From NCBI RefSeq assembly GCF_018918285.1, contig NZ_JAHLQF010000004.1, positions 434,001 to 498,000 of the forward strand: a DNA stretch of 64,000 bases. Direction: 5' to 3'. A program made the position numbers and the translations under genes. Positions 54,062 through 64,000 of the stretch are shown piece by piece; the stretch's first letter is position 1, and each line of letters begins with the position of its first letter. The stretch is from Clostridium mobile (GTDB lineage Bacteria; Bacillota; Clostridia; Clostridiales; Clostridiaceae). Under the pieces are notes generated by a model, which ran no database searches, had not been told where the DNA came from, and saw nothing but the letters and a program-made list of their open reading frames with translations.

Positions 54062-54664
54062 TTAATACATTTCATTTCTATATTCTTTTATTTTATCTAT
54101 TGTTTCCTCTGTAAATTGAGCATATACACAATTTCTATATATTATATCTAATAATTCGTACTTTAAATATCTTCCTTTTTTTATTATTGTAAAAAAATAG
54201 TCCTTTTCAGGGCTCAAAATTTTTATCTTATTATAATGATAAGCTACATAAGGATGATTTTTTAAGAATTTTTCGTTTATAGGAATCATTTTATCACTCC
54301 TGAATTTAGATGATGCTATAATTATTATTGAAAAATCTTTACTCTTATCACTTTTTCTTATGTAGTTTTCTATATGGACAAAAGCTACTTTGTTACACAT
54401 TATATTTAGCCCATCTCTTTTTAAGCCTGAAATTATCTTAATTTTATAATTGTCATTATTTATTTTAAAATTTTCATTGTTTATTTTACTTAGTATTGCA
54501 ATTATTATTAATATCTCTATTAATAATAAATATATTATATAAAAAATATTGACTTTATCAATTAATATTAAAGCAAAAGGCAAGACAAAAAAAATAAAGC
54601 TCATTATTAGCATGAATATCTTATAAGATTTTCTTTGCTTTATAATGGCTTTATTTATACTCAT
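54062..54664 (-). CDS. Unknown two-helix membrane protein
   Basis: A 200-residue protein I do not recognise. Two adjacent hydrophobic helices (about residues 16-58) are followed by a soluble domain with alternating hydrophobic strands (KIKIISGLKRDGLN, VAFVHIENYIRKSDKSKDFSIIIIASS) and a basic C-terminus. The layout resembles small PH-like or YcxB-type membrane proteins, but that is only a shape comparison. It lies 22 bases after prfA in the same direction, so it is probably in that operon. Confidence 0.7.
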   Translation of the reverse strand: MSINKAIIKQRKSYKIFMLIMSFIFFVLPFALILIDKVNIFYIIYLLLIEILIIIAILSKINNENFKINNDNYKIKIISGLKRDGLNIMCNKVAFVHIENYIRKSDKSKDFSIIIIASSKFRSDKMIPINEKFLKNHPYVAYHYNKIKILSPEKDYFFTIIKKGRYLKYELLDIIYRNCVYAQFTEETIDKIKEYRNEMY

Positions 54665-54686
54665 AATTACCTCTTCCCTTATATTA

Positions 54687-55760
54687 TTAATTATTTCCTA
54701 AAGACTTCATTTTTTCTGCCTGATCTGTAGTTATAAGCGCATCTATTATTTCATCTATATCTCCATCAAGGAAAGAATCTAATCTATAAAGGGTTAATCC
54801 TATCCTATGATCTGTAACTCTTCCTTGTGGATAGTTATAAGTTCTTATCCTTTCACTTCTATCTCCAGTACCAACCTGACTCTTTCTATCCTCAGCTATA
54901 CTTGCGCTTCTTTCAGCTTGTGCAATATCGTATAATCTTGACTTCAATACTTTCATTGCCTTATCTCTATTTTTAAGCTGAGATTTTTCATCTTGACATG
55001 AAACTACCATTCCTGTAGGTAAATGAGTGATTCTAACAGCTGAATCCGTAGTATTAACAGACTGACCACCGTGTCCAGAAGATCTAAACACATCTACCCT
55101 TATATCATTTGGGTTGATTTCAACATCTACATCTTCAACTTCAGGTAAGACTGCTACTGTGGCAGTAGAAGTATGAATTCTACCACTTGCTTCTGTATCA
55201 GGTACTCTTTGAACCCTATGCGCTCCACTTTCATATTTCAATCTGCTATAGGCTCCTTTTCCCTTAATCATAAATACTACTTCTTTAAATCCACCAATAT
55301 CAGTTTCATTAGAGCTTACAGGCTCAATTCTCCAACCCATTCTTTCTGCATATCTAGTATACATTCTGAAAAGGTTAGCCGCAAATAGAGCTGCTTCATC
55401 TCCACCTGCTCCCCCTCTTATTTCAACAAAAACGTTCTTATCATCATTTGGATCTTTAGGAAGCATTAGGATTTTCAACTCATTTTCTAATATCTCTTGT
55501 TGTTCTCCTAATTCTTTAATTTCTTCTTGAACCATTTCTTTAAGGTCTTTATCTAAGTCTTCCCTTAACATCTCTTTATCTGATTCTAAATTTTCTTGCA
55601 CTTTTTTATATTCTCTGTATTTTACTACAACATCTTCTAAATCTGAGTGCTCTTTACAAAGTTTTTGCCATTCTTTTTGATCTGCCATAACTGACGGATC
55701 ACTTATCTTTATAGACAACTCTTCGTATTTATTTTCTATAAAATCAAGTCTATCTAACAT
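54687..55760 (-). CDS. prfA: Peptide chain release factor 1
   Basis: A 357-residue RF1, which recognises UAA and UAG. GGQ is in [24 protein letters not shown] and the anticodon-like PxT region follows the RF1 type. [25 protein letters not shown] is a further family block. It belongs to the tdk-yqhQ-prmC-prfA cluster, next to prmC whose product methylates its GGQ glutamine. Confidence 0.97.
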   Translation of the reverse strand: MLDRLDFIENKYEELSIKISDPSVMADQKEWQKLCKEHSDLEDVVVKYREYKKVQENLESDKEMLREDLDKDLKEMVQEEIKELGEQQEILENELKILMLPKDPNDDKNVFVEIRGGAGGDEAALFAANLFRMYTRYAERMGWRIEPVSSNETDIGGFKEVVFMIKGKGAYSRLKYESGAHRVQRVPDTEASGRIHTSTATVAVLPEVEDVDVEINPNDIRVDVFRSSGHGGQSVNTTDSAVRITHLPTGMVVSCQDEKSQLKNRDKAMKVLKSRLYDIAQAERSASIAEDRKSQVGTGDRSERIRTYNYPQGRVTDHRIGLTLYRLDSFLDGDIDEIIDALITTDQAEKMKSLGNN

Positions 55761-55837
55761 ATTTTCTCACTCCGTAATAATATTTTAACAACTATAAATT
55801 ATATCATAGTTTTTTTATTTAATGCAATGAATTTATG

Positions 55838-56704
55838 CTAAAGTTTTTTGCCTTTTATCACTCTATCTAGTCCAGCTAAATCTTTTTTACATTCAATGTT
55901 GTAAAAATTATTTTCTTTAAGTAAATTCATTACATCCTCTCTCTGATCATATCCTATTTCAAAGGCTATTATTCCATTCCTTTTTAAAACCACTTTACTT
56001 TCTTCTATAATTCTCCTATAGAAGTTCAATCCATCTTCTCCACCACTTAGGGCTTCATAGGGTTCAAATTTTTTTACATCATCCATAAGGTCCTCTATCA
56101 CCCTATCTTTTATATATGGTGGGTTTGATACTATCATATCATACTTTTTACCTTCTTTTATAGCATGAATCAATAAATCACTTTTATATACATTTACCCT
56201 ATCCTGCATGCTATTTAAATAAATATTATCTCTTGTTACTTCTAGGGGAATCTCTTCAAGATCATAGCAATCTATCTGTGTATTATCGGTATATTTTGCT
56301 ATAGATATACCAATTGCCCCACTACCACAACAAAGATCACAAATATTTTTATATTCATTTTCTATTATATCATTAATTGCTTCTTCAACTAAAATTTCTG
56401 TATCCGGTCTAGGTATCAATACCCCTTCTTTTATTTTAAAATTCAAGTTCATAAATTCACATTCACCCAGCATATATTTTATAGGCATTTTATTCTTTCT
56501 AATATTCACCAATCTAAGATATTCATTCATTTCACTCTTACTTACTTTATAATCTCTATTTATCATAATAAATAACTTATCTTTGTTTATAGCCTTTGCT
56601 AATAACAACTGACAATCTAATTTATAACTAGGTATGCTTTCTTCTTTAAGAATATTAAATCCCTTAATCAATAACTCTCCGATTGTGAATTCACTATTAT
56701 TCAT
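55838..56704 (-). CDS. prmC: Release-factor glutamine methyltransferase PrmC
   Basis: A 288-residue SAM-dependent methyltransferase. The substrate-side motif NPPYI is in MIVSNPPYIKDR, the SAM site in ICDLCCGSGAIGISIAKY, and VLIPRPDTEILVEEAI is typical. It methylates the GGQ Gln of RF1 and RF2; prfA is directly downstream. It overlaps yqhQ by 8 bases. Confidence 0.96.
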   Translation of the reverse strand: MNNSEFTIGELLIKGFNILKEESIPSYKLDCQLLLAKAINKDKLFIMINRDYKVSKSEMNEYLRLVNIRKNKMPIKYMLGECEFMNLNFKIKEGVLIPRPDTEILVEEAINDIIENEYKNICDLCCGSGAIGISIAKYTDNTQIDCYDLEEIPLEVTRDNIYLNSMQDRVNVYKSDLLIHAIKEGKKYDMIVSNPPYIKDRVIEDLMDDVKKFEPYEALSGGEDGLNFYRRIIEESKVVLKRNGIIAFEIGYDQREDVMNLLKENNFYNIECKKDLAGLDRVIKGKKL

Positions 56705-57614
56705 TGTCCTCTATTCCTTCCGCCACCTTTAATGATTTTATAGCTACTTCTAGTTGAGATAAATCTGGTTCATTAGTAGTTATTTTCTGCAGAGCAAGGC
56801 CTGGCATTGCCATAACTCGAGATAATAAACTATTTCCTCTTCCCATCCATTTTATTATTTCATAAGTTATTCCTGAAACCACTGGAAGTAACAATAATCT
56901 ATATATTATCCTCTGTGGTAGGCTTTGCCATCCCACAAGAGAAAATAGCATTATGCTTACAATCATAACTAGAAACATAAAGTTTGTTCCACATCTTGGA
57001 TGAAGTCTAGAATATTGCTTTGCCTTTTCTGGAGTTAACTCATCTCCATTTTCATAGCAAAATATAGCTTTATGCTCTGCACCATGATATTCAAAAACTC
57101 TTCTTATTTCTTCCATTCTGCTTATAACTAATATGTATATAACAAAGAGAGTTACCCTTATTAATCCTTCTATTATATTTAACATTACTGTATTTTCTAT
57201 TCCAGTTTTTTTGAATAAATTGGCTATTACATTAGGTAAGGCTATAAATAAGGTGATTGATATTATTATAGAAATAAAAAAAGAAAATCCCATTATAATA
57301 TTATCACTTTTTTCTTTAAATATCCCCTGAAACCACTTATCAAACTTAGATTCCTCTACTTCATCTTCGAAAAAAGAAGCAGAGTAGTTTAAACTCTTCA
57401 TTCCTATTATTAGAGATTCTATTAATGAAACAAATCCTCTTATAATAGGAAGTGCTAATATTTTATTCCTCTTTGAATAAGGTTTAAAATCTTCTTTTGT
57501 TACTACAATTTCACCATCACTTTTTCTTACAGCAGTTGCTATGCCTTCTTTTCCTCTCATCATTACACCTTCAATAAGAGCCTGCCCCCCTACAGAACAG
57601 TTTTTTTTCATCAT
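56697..57614 (-). CDS. yqhQ: YqhQ-family (DUF1385) membrane protein
   Basis: A 305-residue protein with about four membrane helices. The start [25 protein letters not shown] and the block [40 protein letters not shown] are signatures of DUF1385. The function is unknown; His and Cys residues in that block suggest metal binding. It overlaps tdk by 4 bases and prmC by 8. Confidence 0.92.
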   Translation of the reverse strand: MMKKNCSVGGQALIEGVMMRGKEGIATAVRKSDGEIVVTKEDFKPYSKRNKILALPIIRGFVSLIESLIIGMKSLNYSASFFEDEVEESKFDKWFQGIFKEKSDNIIMGFSFFISIIISITLFIALPNVIANLFKKTGIENTVMLNIIEGLIRVTLFVIYILVISRMEEIRRVFEYHGAEHKAIFCYENGDELTPEKAKQYSRLHPRCGTNFMFLVMIVSIMLFSLVGWQSLPQRIIYRLLLLPVVSGITYEIIKWMGRGNSLLSRVMAMPGLALQKITTNEPDLSQLEVAIKSLKVAEGIEDNE

Positions 57615-58198
57615 CTCACCTCATCTTTAATTACTTCATGGCATTTTCTACATCTAGCTTCATAAGATTCCTTAGCTCCAACCAAAACTATTGGATCATC
57701 ATATCTAGCTGGTTGTCCATTAATTAATCTTTGAGTTCTAGTTGCTGGTCTTCCACATTTCATACATACAGCTTGAATTTTATCTACAAATTCTGCTACC
57801 GCCATGAGTTCAGGCATATTTCCAAAAGGTTCACTTTTGAAATCCATATCCAATCCTGCACATATTACCCTTTTATGTTTATCTGCAATATCACATACTA
57901 CCTTCACAATAAATTCATCAAAAAATTGAGCTTCATCTATAGCTACTACTTCCACATCATCATCAATAAGCTCCAATATTTGAGTAGAATTTTTTACAGG
58001 GATGGCTCCTTCTTTATCTCCACAATGGGACACCACATCTTCTTTGCTATATCTATTATCAATTTCCGGCTTAAACACTTGTACCTTTTGTTTTGCAATT
58101 TTAGCTCTTCTTATTCTTCTTATTAATTCTTCAGACTTGCCGCTATACATAGGGCCTGCTATTACTTCTATCCATCCATGATTGTTTGGTCCGTACAT
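57611..58198 (-). CDS. tdk: Thymidine kinase
   Basis: A 195-residue type II thymidine kinase for salvage of thymidine. The P-loop is [20 protein letters not shown], the catalytic region is [12 protein letters not shown], and the zinc-binding lasso has CMKCGRPA and CRKCHE. ATG 58198 follows GGAGGAACGAATT. It is the first gene of the tdk-yqhQ-prmC-prfA operon and diverges from rpmE. Confidence 0.97.
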   Translation of the reverse strand: MYGPNNHGWIEVIAGPMYSGKSEELIRRIRRAKIAKQKVQVFKPEIDNRYSKEDVVSHCGDKEGAIPVKNSTQILELIDDDVEVVAIDEAQFFDEFIVKVVCDIADKHKRVICAGLDMDFKSEPFGNMPELMAVAEFVDKIQAVCMKCGRPATRTQRLINGQPARYDDPIVLVGAKESYEARCRKCHEVIKDEVR

Positions 58199-58280
58199 AA
58201 TTCGTTCCTCCTCGTATTTTATAAAACAAGTATATTTTATCAGACATGGACAATATATTAAAGAGTGTAATCAAAATTTA

Positions 58281-58310
58281 TTGACTAATGAATTAAAGCT
58301 ATGTTATAAT
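58281..58310 (+). promoter_or_regulatory. Sigma-A-type promoter of rpmE
   Basis: TTGACT (58281-58286), 18 bases, TATAAT (58305-58310), 55 bases upstream of the rpmE start codon. Confidence 0.8.
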
Positions 58311-58365
58311 TTAGTAGTTAAAAATTCAGATACTGAGATGCAGAATTCGAAAGAGGTGAAAAAAA

Positions 58366-58575
58366 ATGAGAGAAGGCATACATCCAGATTACCAAGAAGC
58401 GGTAGTTAAGTGTGCATGTGGAAATACTTTTACTACAGGTTCTACTAAAAAAGAACTTAAAGTTGAAATATGCTCTAAATGCCACCCATTCTTCACTGGC
58501 AAGCAGAAGATAGTTGATGCTGGCGGAAGAGTTGAAAGATTCATGAAAAAATTCAACATAGCTAACGAAGAATAA
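58366..58575 (+). CDS. rpmE: Ribosomal protein L31, zinc-containing type
   Basis: A 69-residue protein of the large ribosomal subunit. [26 protein letters not shown] and the second pair [13 protein letters not shown] give the four-Cys zinc type of L31, which can be replaced by a zinc-free paralogue under zinc limitation. The ATG follows AAGAGGTGAAAAAAA. It has its own promoter and terminator and runs opposite to rho and tdk, between which it lies. Confidence 0.97.
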   Translation: MREGIHPDYQEAVVKCACGNTFTTGSTKKELKVEICSKCHPFFTGKQKIVDAGGRVERFMKKFNIANEE

Positions 58576-58607
58576 TTTAGTTATTTCGACTTTAAAATAC
58601 TCAATAT

Positions 58608-58640
58608 AAGCCCGAATATTTGCAAATATTCGGGCTTGTT
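58608..58640 (+). terminator. Terminator of rpmE
   Basis: AAGCCCGAATATTT and AAATATTCGGGCTT (58608-58621/58624-58637) form a 14-bp stem with a 2-base spacer, followed by GTTTGGGTGTT. It also stands at the end of the convergent chemoreceptor gene. Confidence 0.8.
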
Positions 58641-58646
58641 TGGGTG

Positions 58647-60536
58647 TTATTTCTTTATACTTCTTATTATATCATATTTACTATCGTCACTTTCTACAAA
58701 ACCATCTATGGCAGAATTAATTCCGTGAAAATCATTGAAGCTTACAAAAGTTTGCTGTAGTTTATTTACTAACTCCTTGTCCAGTTTACAATTGGCGGCT
58801 ATAGCATCTTTGGGAATATCTTCCGTTTTGTTTATAATACACAATTCATCTATGTTTACCCCCTTCTTCTTAGCATTATCAATAGCTTCACTGTAGGTAG
58901 CACCTGCATCTACTTCACCGTTTAATACAGCTTTTATTACATTATCATGGCTTCCCATATAAGACACCTTTTTAAAATCCTTTTCTGGATTAAACCTGTT
59001 GTTTTTCAATAAATTCCTAGCATATAAATATCCAGATGCACTTTCAACATCTACATATGCAAAATTTTTATTCTTTAACTCATTTATAGTTTTTATCCCT
59101 CTATCCTTTCTTGATATTATATATCCATTATAAAAAGTTTTTCCATTAACTTTTGGTGTTACAATTGGTATTACACCATATTTTTCATGAGCGCTTACAT
59201 AAGCAAAAGGCGAAAACCACCCTACATCTATAGAATTACTTTCTATCCCTCTTCCTAATGCATAATAATCTTTCACTATAATAACTTTTGCTTTATATCC
59301 TATAGAATTACATACTCTCTCTAATATAGGAATATAAGTGTCTTTTATATTTTTAGGAGAAGTAAAGGGATTTATGCCAAATATAATCTCATCATCCTTC
59401 TTTAATTTAGCTGCAATTTGTTGTACCGAATCAGCTGTTTCACTCAATTTATTACAAAAATTAAGAATTTCCTTATTTTTAATTTGCTGTGAGCTTAACA
59501 TTTCTTTGGCCCCTATAGTAACCCTATGAGTTTTTTCTACAGCCCCTGTTATAGCATCTATAGCTAGCTCCATATTATTAGAAGTATTCATCTGTTCATT
59601 AGCTACTCCTTTTAAACCTTTCATTGAAGTAGATATTTCCCCAACTATATCTCCTATTTTATTTACCAACTGTTTTGATTCATCTACGATGGTATTAGTA
59701 TTTCGTATTTTATCCATACATATATTCATATGAGAATTAGATTCTTTAAAATCTATTATTATGTCCTTCACTATATTTTCTATTTCTAATACAGCCTCAT
59801 CTGTTTTCTCTGATAATTTTCTTATTTCTTGAGCCACAACAGAAAATCCTTTTCCCGCTTCTCCTGCTCTCGCAGCTTCAATAGAAGCATTAAGAGCTAA
59901 TAAATTTGTTTGACTAGATATTTGCTTTATGTAATTCACGAAGTTGCCTATTTTACCAGATAGTTGTTGGAATTTTATGTTCCCATTATATAAATTTTCT
60001 ATGCTTTTATTCAATTCAATAAGATAAAATCCTATACTTTCTATCGTACTTTTATTACTATTTAACATATTAAAAGATTCTTCAGAATTATGTTCTATTT
60101 CCAATACATCATTATTAAGTTTTTCAGATATATGAACAAGTTCATTTATACCCGCACTTATTTCTTGGGCACTTGCATTATTTTGCTCAGTAAAATTTTC
60201 CACTTCATTTGATACGCTTACCACCCTATCTGACATATCCATACTATCTTTATATAGCCACAATAGTTGTTGAATATCAAATCCTATAGTTTCCCAGCTC
60301 TGAAACAATTCTTCATAATGTTTATCTTTCTTCTTAGAATCAACAAGTTTAAAATCTTTTTTCTTATCCAAACTTTGCACTTTATTGTATATGTATGTCC
60401 ACATCCACAACAAAAATAAATCTATAACTGTTAATAGAATAAATATTCCGAAATTATGAATGATAAAAAAATTCAAAAAAAGATTTATTATAATTATTAT
60501 AATCGCAAAATATCCCAAAAATCTTTTGTTAAACAC
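58647..60536 (-). CDS. Chemoreceptor-like protein with C-terminal PhnD-like binding domain
   Basis: A 629-residue fusion. Two adjacent N-terminal membrane helices (about residues 5-50) leave almost no external domain. Then comes a methyl-accepting signalling domain with the hairpin [38 protein letters not shown]. From about residue 380 to the end is a phosphonate/phosphite-binding (PhnD, TIGR01098-type) fold: [55 protein letters not shown] and [26 protein letters not shown]. No helix separates the two, so the binding domain should be cytoplasmic. GTG 60536 lies 9 bases after GGGGAG; an ATG at 60545 abuts that site. Confidence 0.85.
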   Translation of the reverse strand: MFNKRFLGYFAIIIIIINLFLNFFIIHNFGIFILLTVIDLFLLWMWTYIYNKVQSLDKKKDFKLVDSKKKDKHYEELFQSWETIGFDIQQLLWLYKDSMDMSDRVVSVSNEVENFTEQNNASAQEISAGINELVHISEKLNNDVLEIEHNSEESFNMLNSNKSTIESIGFYLIELNKSIENLYNGNIKFQQLSGKIGNFVNYIKQISSQTNLLALNASIEAARAGEAGKGFSVVAQEIRKLSEKTDEAVLEIENIVKDIIIDFKESNSHMNICMDKIRNTNTIVDESKQLVNKIGDIVGEISTSMKGLKGVANEQMNTSNNMELAIDAITGAVEKTHRVTIGAKEMLSSQQIKNKEILNFCNKLSETADSVQQIAAKLKKDDEIIFGINPFTSPKNIKDTYIPILERVCNSIGYKAKVIIVKDYYALGRGIESNSIDVGWFSPFAYVSAHEKYGVIPIVTPKVNGKTFYNGYIISRKDRGIKTINELKNKNFAYVDVESASGYLYARNLLKNNRFNPEKDFKKVSYMGSHDNVIKAVLNGEVDAGATYSEAIDNAKKKGVNIDELCIINKTEDIPKDAIAANCKLDKELVNKLQQTFVSFNDFHGINSAIDGFVESDDSKYDIIRSIKK

Positions 60537-60639
60537 ATATACCATCTCCCCATATGATATTTTTGTAAATAATAAGTTCAAAATACAATATAAATACATT
60601 TTACTAAAATATGGTCGAAATAACAATTATATTTATATA

Positions 60640-60672
60640 ATTAAAAAGAGCAAGTTCATCAACCCGCTCTTT
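60640..60672 (-). terminator. Terminator of rho
   Basis: On the minus strand AAAGAGC and GCTCTTT (60672-60666/60651-60645) enclose a GGGTTGATGAACTT loop that can extend the stem; TTTTTAATTA follows. Confidence 0.68.
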
Positions 60673-60675
60673 GTT

Positions 60676-62160
60676 TTACTTATTGTTTTTATCCTTAAAA
60701 TCTAATTTACTTATTATTGATACAAATTCATCATTATTTTTAGTTTTAAACAGCATATTTATTAGTTGTTCTGTAACATTTTGTGTGTTATTGTCATTAT
60801 ATAATACTTTTCTTATATTAAACGCCGCTTCATATTCTTTAGCTGAAAGAAGCAGATCCTCTTTTCTCGTACCAGATTTATATATGTCTATCGCTGGGAA
60901 TATTCTTCTTTCTTGAAGCTTTCTATCTAAATGGACCTCCATATTTCCAGTACCCTTAAATTCTTCAAATATCATATCATCCATTCTACTACCAGTTTCA
61001 ACCAAAGCCGTAGCAAGTATTGTTAAGCTTCCACCTTCTTCGATGTTTCTTGCTGCACCAAAGAATTTTTTTGGCATTATTAATGCTCCTGGATCTAACC
61101 CTCCAGATAAAGTTCTTCCAGTAGGAGTTATAGTTAAATTATACGCTCTTGAAAGCCTTGTAATACTATCAAGCAATATTACAACGTGCTGACCTTGCTC
61201 AACCATTCTCTTTGCTCTTTCAAGAACCATATAAGCAACCTTTGTATGATGTTCAGGTTCTTCATCAAAAGTGGAGTATATAACTTCTCCTTTTATTGAT
61301 CTTTGCATGTCGGTGACTTCTTCAGGTCTTTCATCAATTAATAATACTATCAATTTTGCTTCTGGATGGTTTATGGAAATGCTTTGAGCTATCTTCTTAA
61401 GTAGAGTTGTTTTTCCGGCTTTAGGCGGAGCAACGATTACCCCTCTTTGCCCTTTTCCTATAGGACATACTATATCCATTAATCTAGTTGATAAATCAGA
61501 GCTATTCATTTCTAATTTTATTCTCTTATTTGGGTATATAGGAATCAATGTCTCAAATGGTCTTCTTCTTACCGCTCTCTCGGGTTCTTCCCCATTAACC
61601 TTTTCTACATAAAGCAAAGCTTTAAACTTTTCTCCTTCTTTAGGAGTTCTAACTTTACCTTCTACTTCATCTCCTGTTTTTAAATTAAATCTTCTTATTT
61701 GAGAAGGAGATACATATATATCATCAGGTCCTGTTAAATAATTCTTACCTCTTAAAAATCCATAATTATTAGTTTCAATTATTTCTAATACCCCTTTAGC
61801 GGTATCAGATTCATTAATCATTTCAATGAGCCTTTCTTTTTTTTCCTCACCTTTATCATTATCTGCTAATGGCTCAGACTTCTTGCAATCTTCTGAAAAT
61901 ACTTCTTCCTTTGAACTTTCTATACATTTCTTGTCTTTATTATCATCTATGTTATCATTCACTTCTATAACTTTATTAGTTTTAGGAGTTATTTTTTCCC
62001 TTAGTATTACTCCGTCCTTCTCTATGTATATAGGCGAAAGTTTCTTTATTTCTTCTATCAATTCTATTTTTTTATATTTTGATAAATTTTTTATACCTAA
62101 TTCTTTAGCTATATCTTTTAATTCATTTAATGTCATGTTTTCCAAATCGTTGTTTGACAA
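60676..62160 (-). CDS. rho: Transcription termination factor Rho
   Basis: A 494-residue hexameric RNA helicase. The N-terminal LEM-like helix pair [30 protein letters not shown] is followed by an acidic/charged insert (about residues 60-120), the RNA-binding OB domain ([37 protein letters not shown]) and the ATPase with [22 protein letters not shown] and [15 protein letters not shown]. The start is TTG 62160, about 10 bases after GGAGGTG; the longer frame to 62220 has no ribosome site. Confidence 0.97.
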   Translation of the reverse strand: MSNNDLENMTLNELKDIAKELGIKNLSKYKKIELIEEIKKLSPIYIEKDGVILREKITPKTNKVIEVNDNIDDNKDKKCIESSKEEVFSEDCKKSEPLADNDKGEEKKERLIEMINESDTAKGVLEIIETNNYGFLRGKNYLTGPDDIYVSPSQIRRFNLKTGDEVEGKVRTPKEGEKFKALLYVEKVNGEEPERAVRRRPFETLIPIYPNKRIKLEMNSSDLSTRLMDIVCPIGKGQRGVIVAPPKAGKTTLLKKIAQSISINHPEAKLIVLLIDERPEEVTDMQRSIKGEVIYSTFDEEPEHHTKVAYMVLERAKRMVEQGQHVVILLDSITRLSRAYNLTITPTGRTLSGGLDPGALIMPKKFFGAARNIEEGGSLTILATALVETGSRMDDMIFEEFKGTGNMEVHLDRKLQERRIFPAIDIYKSGTRKEDLLLSAKEYEAAFNIRKVLYNDNNTQNVTEQLINMLFKTKNNDEFVSIISKLDFKDKNNK

Positions 62161-62313
62161 AAAATTACACCTCCAATATTTAATTGTAAAATATATATAA
62201 ACACATTGGGAAAATATCAAGAGATAAGTTGGAAAGGATATACTGCTTTAATATTATACCTTATTTTACAATATTAATCTACATTTATTTAGAAAAGAAA
62301 TTTTATCCCATAG

Positions 62314-62670
62314 CTAGGAATCACTTGATAAAAATCCGTATATATCTCTATGAAAGTTATTGTATTTTGATATTTTATCTTGTATTTTATTTTCATTTCC
62401 TATATATAATACAGGCGTACCAAATTTCTCACATCCCCCGATAGATACCCCCTTATTAATTAATTTCCTATATGAAAAATTATACTTATGATTATCTCCA
62501 CAAATTGGACAAATTATACTAATATCTAAAACTCCACCATCTATTTCTGCCTTTTTAACAACATCAAACACATAAACACACTGACTAAACTGAAACAAAG
62601 AAGTATTTAACATAACATATTTGCCGTTATTACCTTTAAACGCAATACTTACATTAGGTTTCAATATCAT
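62314..62670 (-). CDS. Unknown 118-residue protein with a CPxCG motif
   Basis: I do not recognise this protein. It starts with a beta-rich region (KPNVSIAFKGNNGKYVMLNTSLFQFSQ), contains SIICPICGDNHKYNF as a possible half zinc site, and a later Cys in SIGGCEKFGTPVLYIGNE. The ATG is preceded by AAAGAGGTGATATT, a good ribosome site. It lies between rho and pyrG on the same strand; the gap 62671-62790 holds the pyrG terminator. Confidence 0.7.
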   Translation of the reverse strand: MILKPNVSIAFKGNNGKYVMLNTSLFQFSQCVYVFDVVKKAEIDGGVLDISIICPICGDNHKYNFSYRKLINKGVSIGGCEKFGTPVLYIGNENKIQDKISKYNNFHRDIYGFLSSDS

Positions 62671-62760
62671 AATATCACCTCTTTAAAGGTTTTTCTTTAA
62701 TATATTAATTTCTATATTTATTATTAAAATCCTTCAAGATATAAAATTAACTATTACAAA

Positions 62761-62790
62761 ATAAAATACACGCCCATAAGGGCATGTATT
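62761..62790 (-). terminator. Terminator of pyrG
   Basis: On the minus strand AAAATACATGCCC and GGGCGTGTATTTT (62790-62763 region, 4-base loop) form a stem with one G-T pair, followed by ATTTTG. It begins right after the pyrG stop codon. Confidence 0.85.
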
Positions 62791-64000
62791 TTATTTTAAG
62801 GTGGCTTTTATAAATTCTCTAAACAAAGGATGAGGTCTATTAGGTCTTGATTTTAGCTCTGGATGAAACTGAACTGCAACTAACCAAGGATGATCCTTAA
62901 CCTCCACTATCTCTACAAGTCTTCCATCTGGACTTGTTCCCGATATAATTAATCCTTTTTCTATAAACTCATTTCTATATTCATTATTAAATTCATATCT
63001 ATGCCTATGTCTTTCATATATGATTTCTTCTCCATAAGCTTCATATGCCTTGCTTTCCTTAGCTAATTTACAAGGGTATAATCCAAGTCTCATTGTTCCA
63101 CCCTTCTCATCAATATCTCTTTGCTCAGGCATTAAATCTATAACTGGATAATCTGTATTTACATTAATTTCTGAACTGTTTGCATCTTTATGCCTTAGAA
63201 TATTTCTTGCAAATTCAATTACTGTACATTGCATACCTAAACATATTCCAAGTAAAGGCGTTCTACTCTCCCTGGCCCATTTTATGCTTTCTATCTTCCC
63301 TTCTGCACCTCTATCTCCAAAACCTCCTGGTATTAATACACCATCTACACCTTTAAGAATTTCTCCTACATTTTCTTTAGTGACCTCGGAAGAATCTATC
63401 CATTTTATTTCCACATTTGCATCATTTGCATAACCACCATGGCTTAATGCTTCTGCCACTGAAATATATGCATCATGTAATTCAACATATTTGCCAACTA
63501 AACCTATGGTAACTTTCTTTGACAAAGACCTTATCTTACTTACCATATCTGCCCAGTGCGAATTATCTATTTCTTGCCTACAATTTAAGTTTAACTTTTC
63601 ACAAACCAATCTATCTAATCCTTCGTCGTGAAGCATTAATGGAACTTCATATAAATTTTCCGCATCTAGATTTTGTATTACTGATCCTTGATCCACATTA
63701 CAAAATAACGCAATTTTACTTTTTAAATCCTCAGATATAAATTTTTCCGAACGGCAAACTATAATGTCAGGCTGAATACCTATTCCTCTTAATTCCTTTA
63801 CTGAATGTTGTGTTGGTTTAGTTTTTAATTCACCAGATTTACCTAAGTAAGGAATTAGAGTAACATGAATAAAACAAACATTTTCTCTTCCAACATCATA
63901 TTTTATTTGCCTTATTGCCTCCAAAAAAGGTAAAGATTCTATATCTCCAACAGTGCCGCCGATTTCTGTTATAACTACATCAACATCTCTTTCTTTGCCT
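62791..64000 (-). CDS. pyrG: CTP synthase, 5' part missing at the window edge
   Basis: About 403 codons of the C-terminal part; CTP synthases have about 535 residues, so roughly 130 N-terminal residues lie beyond the right edge. The reading frame is open to the last base: [25 protein letters not shown] precedes [11 protein letters not shown]. The end of the synthetase domain ([34 protein letters not shown]) is followed by the glutamine amidotransferase domain with [13 protein letters not shown], the Cys nucleophile in [18 protein letters not shown] and the His-Glu pair in [11 protein letters not shown]. It makes CTP from UTP and glutamine. Confidence 0.97.
   Translation of the reverse strand, partial: GKERDVDVVITEIGGTVGDIESLPFLEAIRQIKYDVGRENVCFIHVTLIPYLGKSGELKTKPTQHSVKELRGIGIQPDIIVCRSEKFISEDLKSKIALFCNVDQGSVIQNLDAENLYEVPLMLHDEGLDRLVCEKLNLNCRQEIDNSHWADMVSKIRSLSKKVTIGLVGKYVELHDAYISVAEALSHGGYANDANVEIKWIDSSEVTKENVGEILKGVDGVLIPGGFGDRGAEGKIESIKWARESRTPLLGICLGMQCTVIEFARNILRHKDANSSEINVNTDYPVIDLMPEQRDIDEKGGTMRLGLYPCKLAKESKAYEAYGEEIIYERHRHRYEFNNEYRNEFIEKGLIISGTSPDGRLVEIVEVKDHPWLVAVQFHPELKSRPNRPHPLFREFIKATLK

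Overview
The window is an AT-rich, gene-dense stretch of a Gram-positive, spore-forming anaerobe, most likely Clostridium sensu stricto. It carries spoIID, spoIIQ, spoIIID, mbl and yyaC, a clostridial-type thiolase, an oxygen-independent gene set, FMN and SAM-I riboswitches, and the ywl-atp-ywm-spo synteny known from Firmicutes. I cannot name the species. Both ends cut through genes: a CARDB-repeat exported protein at the left and pyrG at the right.

Left part (1-24.2 kb), mostly minus strand. An ABC ATPase is paired with a CARDB protein. Then come a small alarmone synthetase and a DUF2225 gene. A four-domain CoA-disulfide-reductase/rhodanese/TusA/DsrE fusion follows with its ArsR-type regulator. 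Next are a metallophosphoesterase, an orphan FliK-like/FlhB-C-like pair, ribU under an FMN riboswitch, tex and a plus-strand M28 peptidase. prfB carries the classic programmed +1 frameshift and follows secA. After these are a HAD-like gene that has lost its catalytic residues, hpf, a raiA-type noncoding RNA with its own promoter and terminator, comFC, a ComFA-like gene without Walker A, and recD2.

Accessory block (24.3-30.2 kb), plus strand. A VanR/VanS pair very like the glycopeptide-resistance sensors lies upstream of an S11 D,D-carboxypeptidase, with no ligase, vanH or vanX. Between vanS and the carboxypeptidase sits a three-gene redox module: a TlpA-like lipoprotein, a 52-residue CxxC membrane miniprotein and a polyferredoxin-like membrane protein. 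The vanS terminator, and a sequence element downstream of it, recur on the far side of the module, as if the module had been inserted into an older vanRS-vanY unit.

Middle part (30.2-46 kb). metK follows a SAM-I riboswitch, then a tandemly duplicated tRNA-Thr/tRNA-Tyr pair, a TtcA-like gene and yyaC. Then comes the sporulation and wall block (mbl, spoIIID, spoIIQ, spoIID, murA, ywmB) with recognisable sigma-F- and sigma-E-type promoters. The complete F-type ATP synthase operon atpIBEFHAGDC follows; its epsilon subunit has only the N-terminal half.

Right part (46-64 kb). thlA, wecB, wecA, a dCMP-type deaminase, upp, rpiB, a protein-arginine-phosphatase-type ywlE, the tsaC/ywlC gene, a ZIP transporter, prfA, prmC, yqhQ and tdk are all on the minus strand. 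rpmE is on the plus strand among them. A chemoreceptor-like protein carries a C-terminal PhnD-like binding domain predicted to be cytoplasmic. rho and pyrG close the window. The most unusual items are the module inside the vanRS-vanY locus, the chemoreceptor/PhnD fusion, the raiA-type RNA, the degenerate ComFA and HAD proteins, the half-length epsilon subunit, and a spoIID leader that could be occluded in read-through mRNA. No CRISPR array, insertion sequence or prophage was seen.
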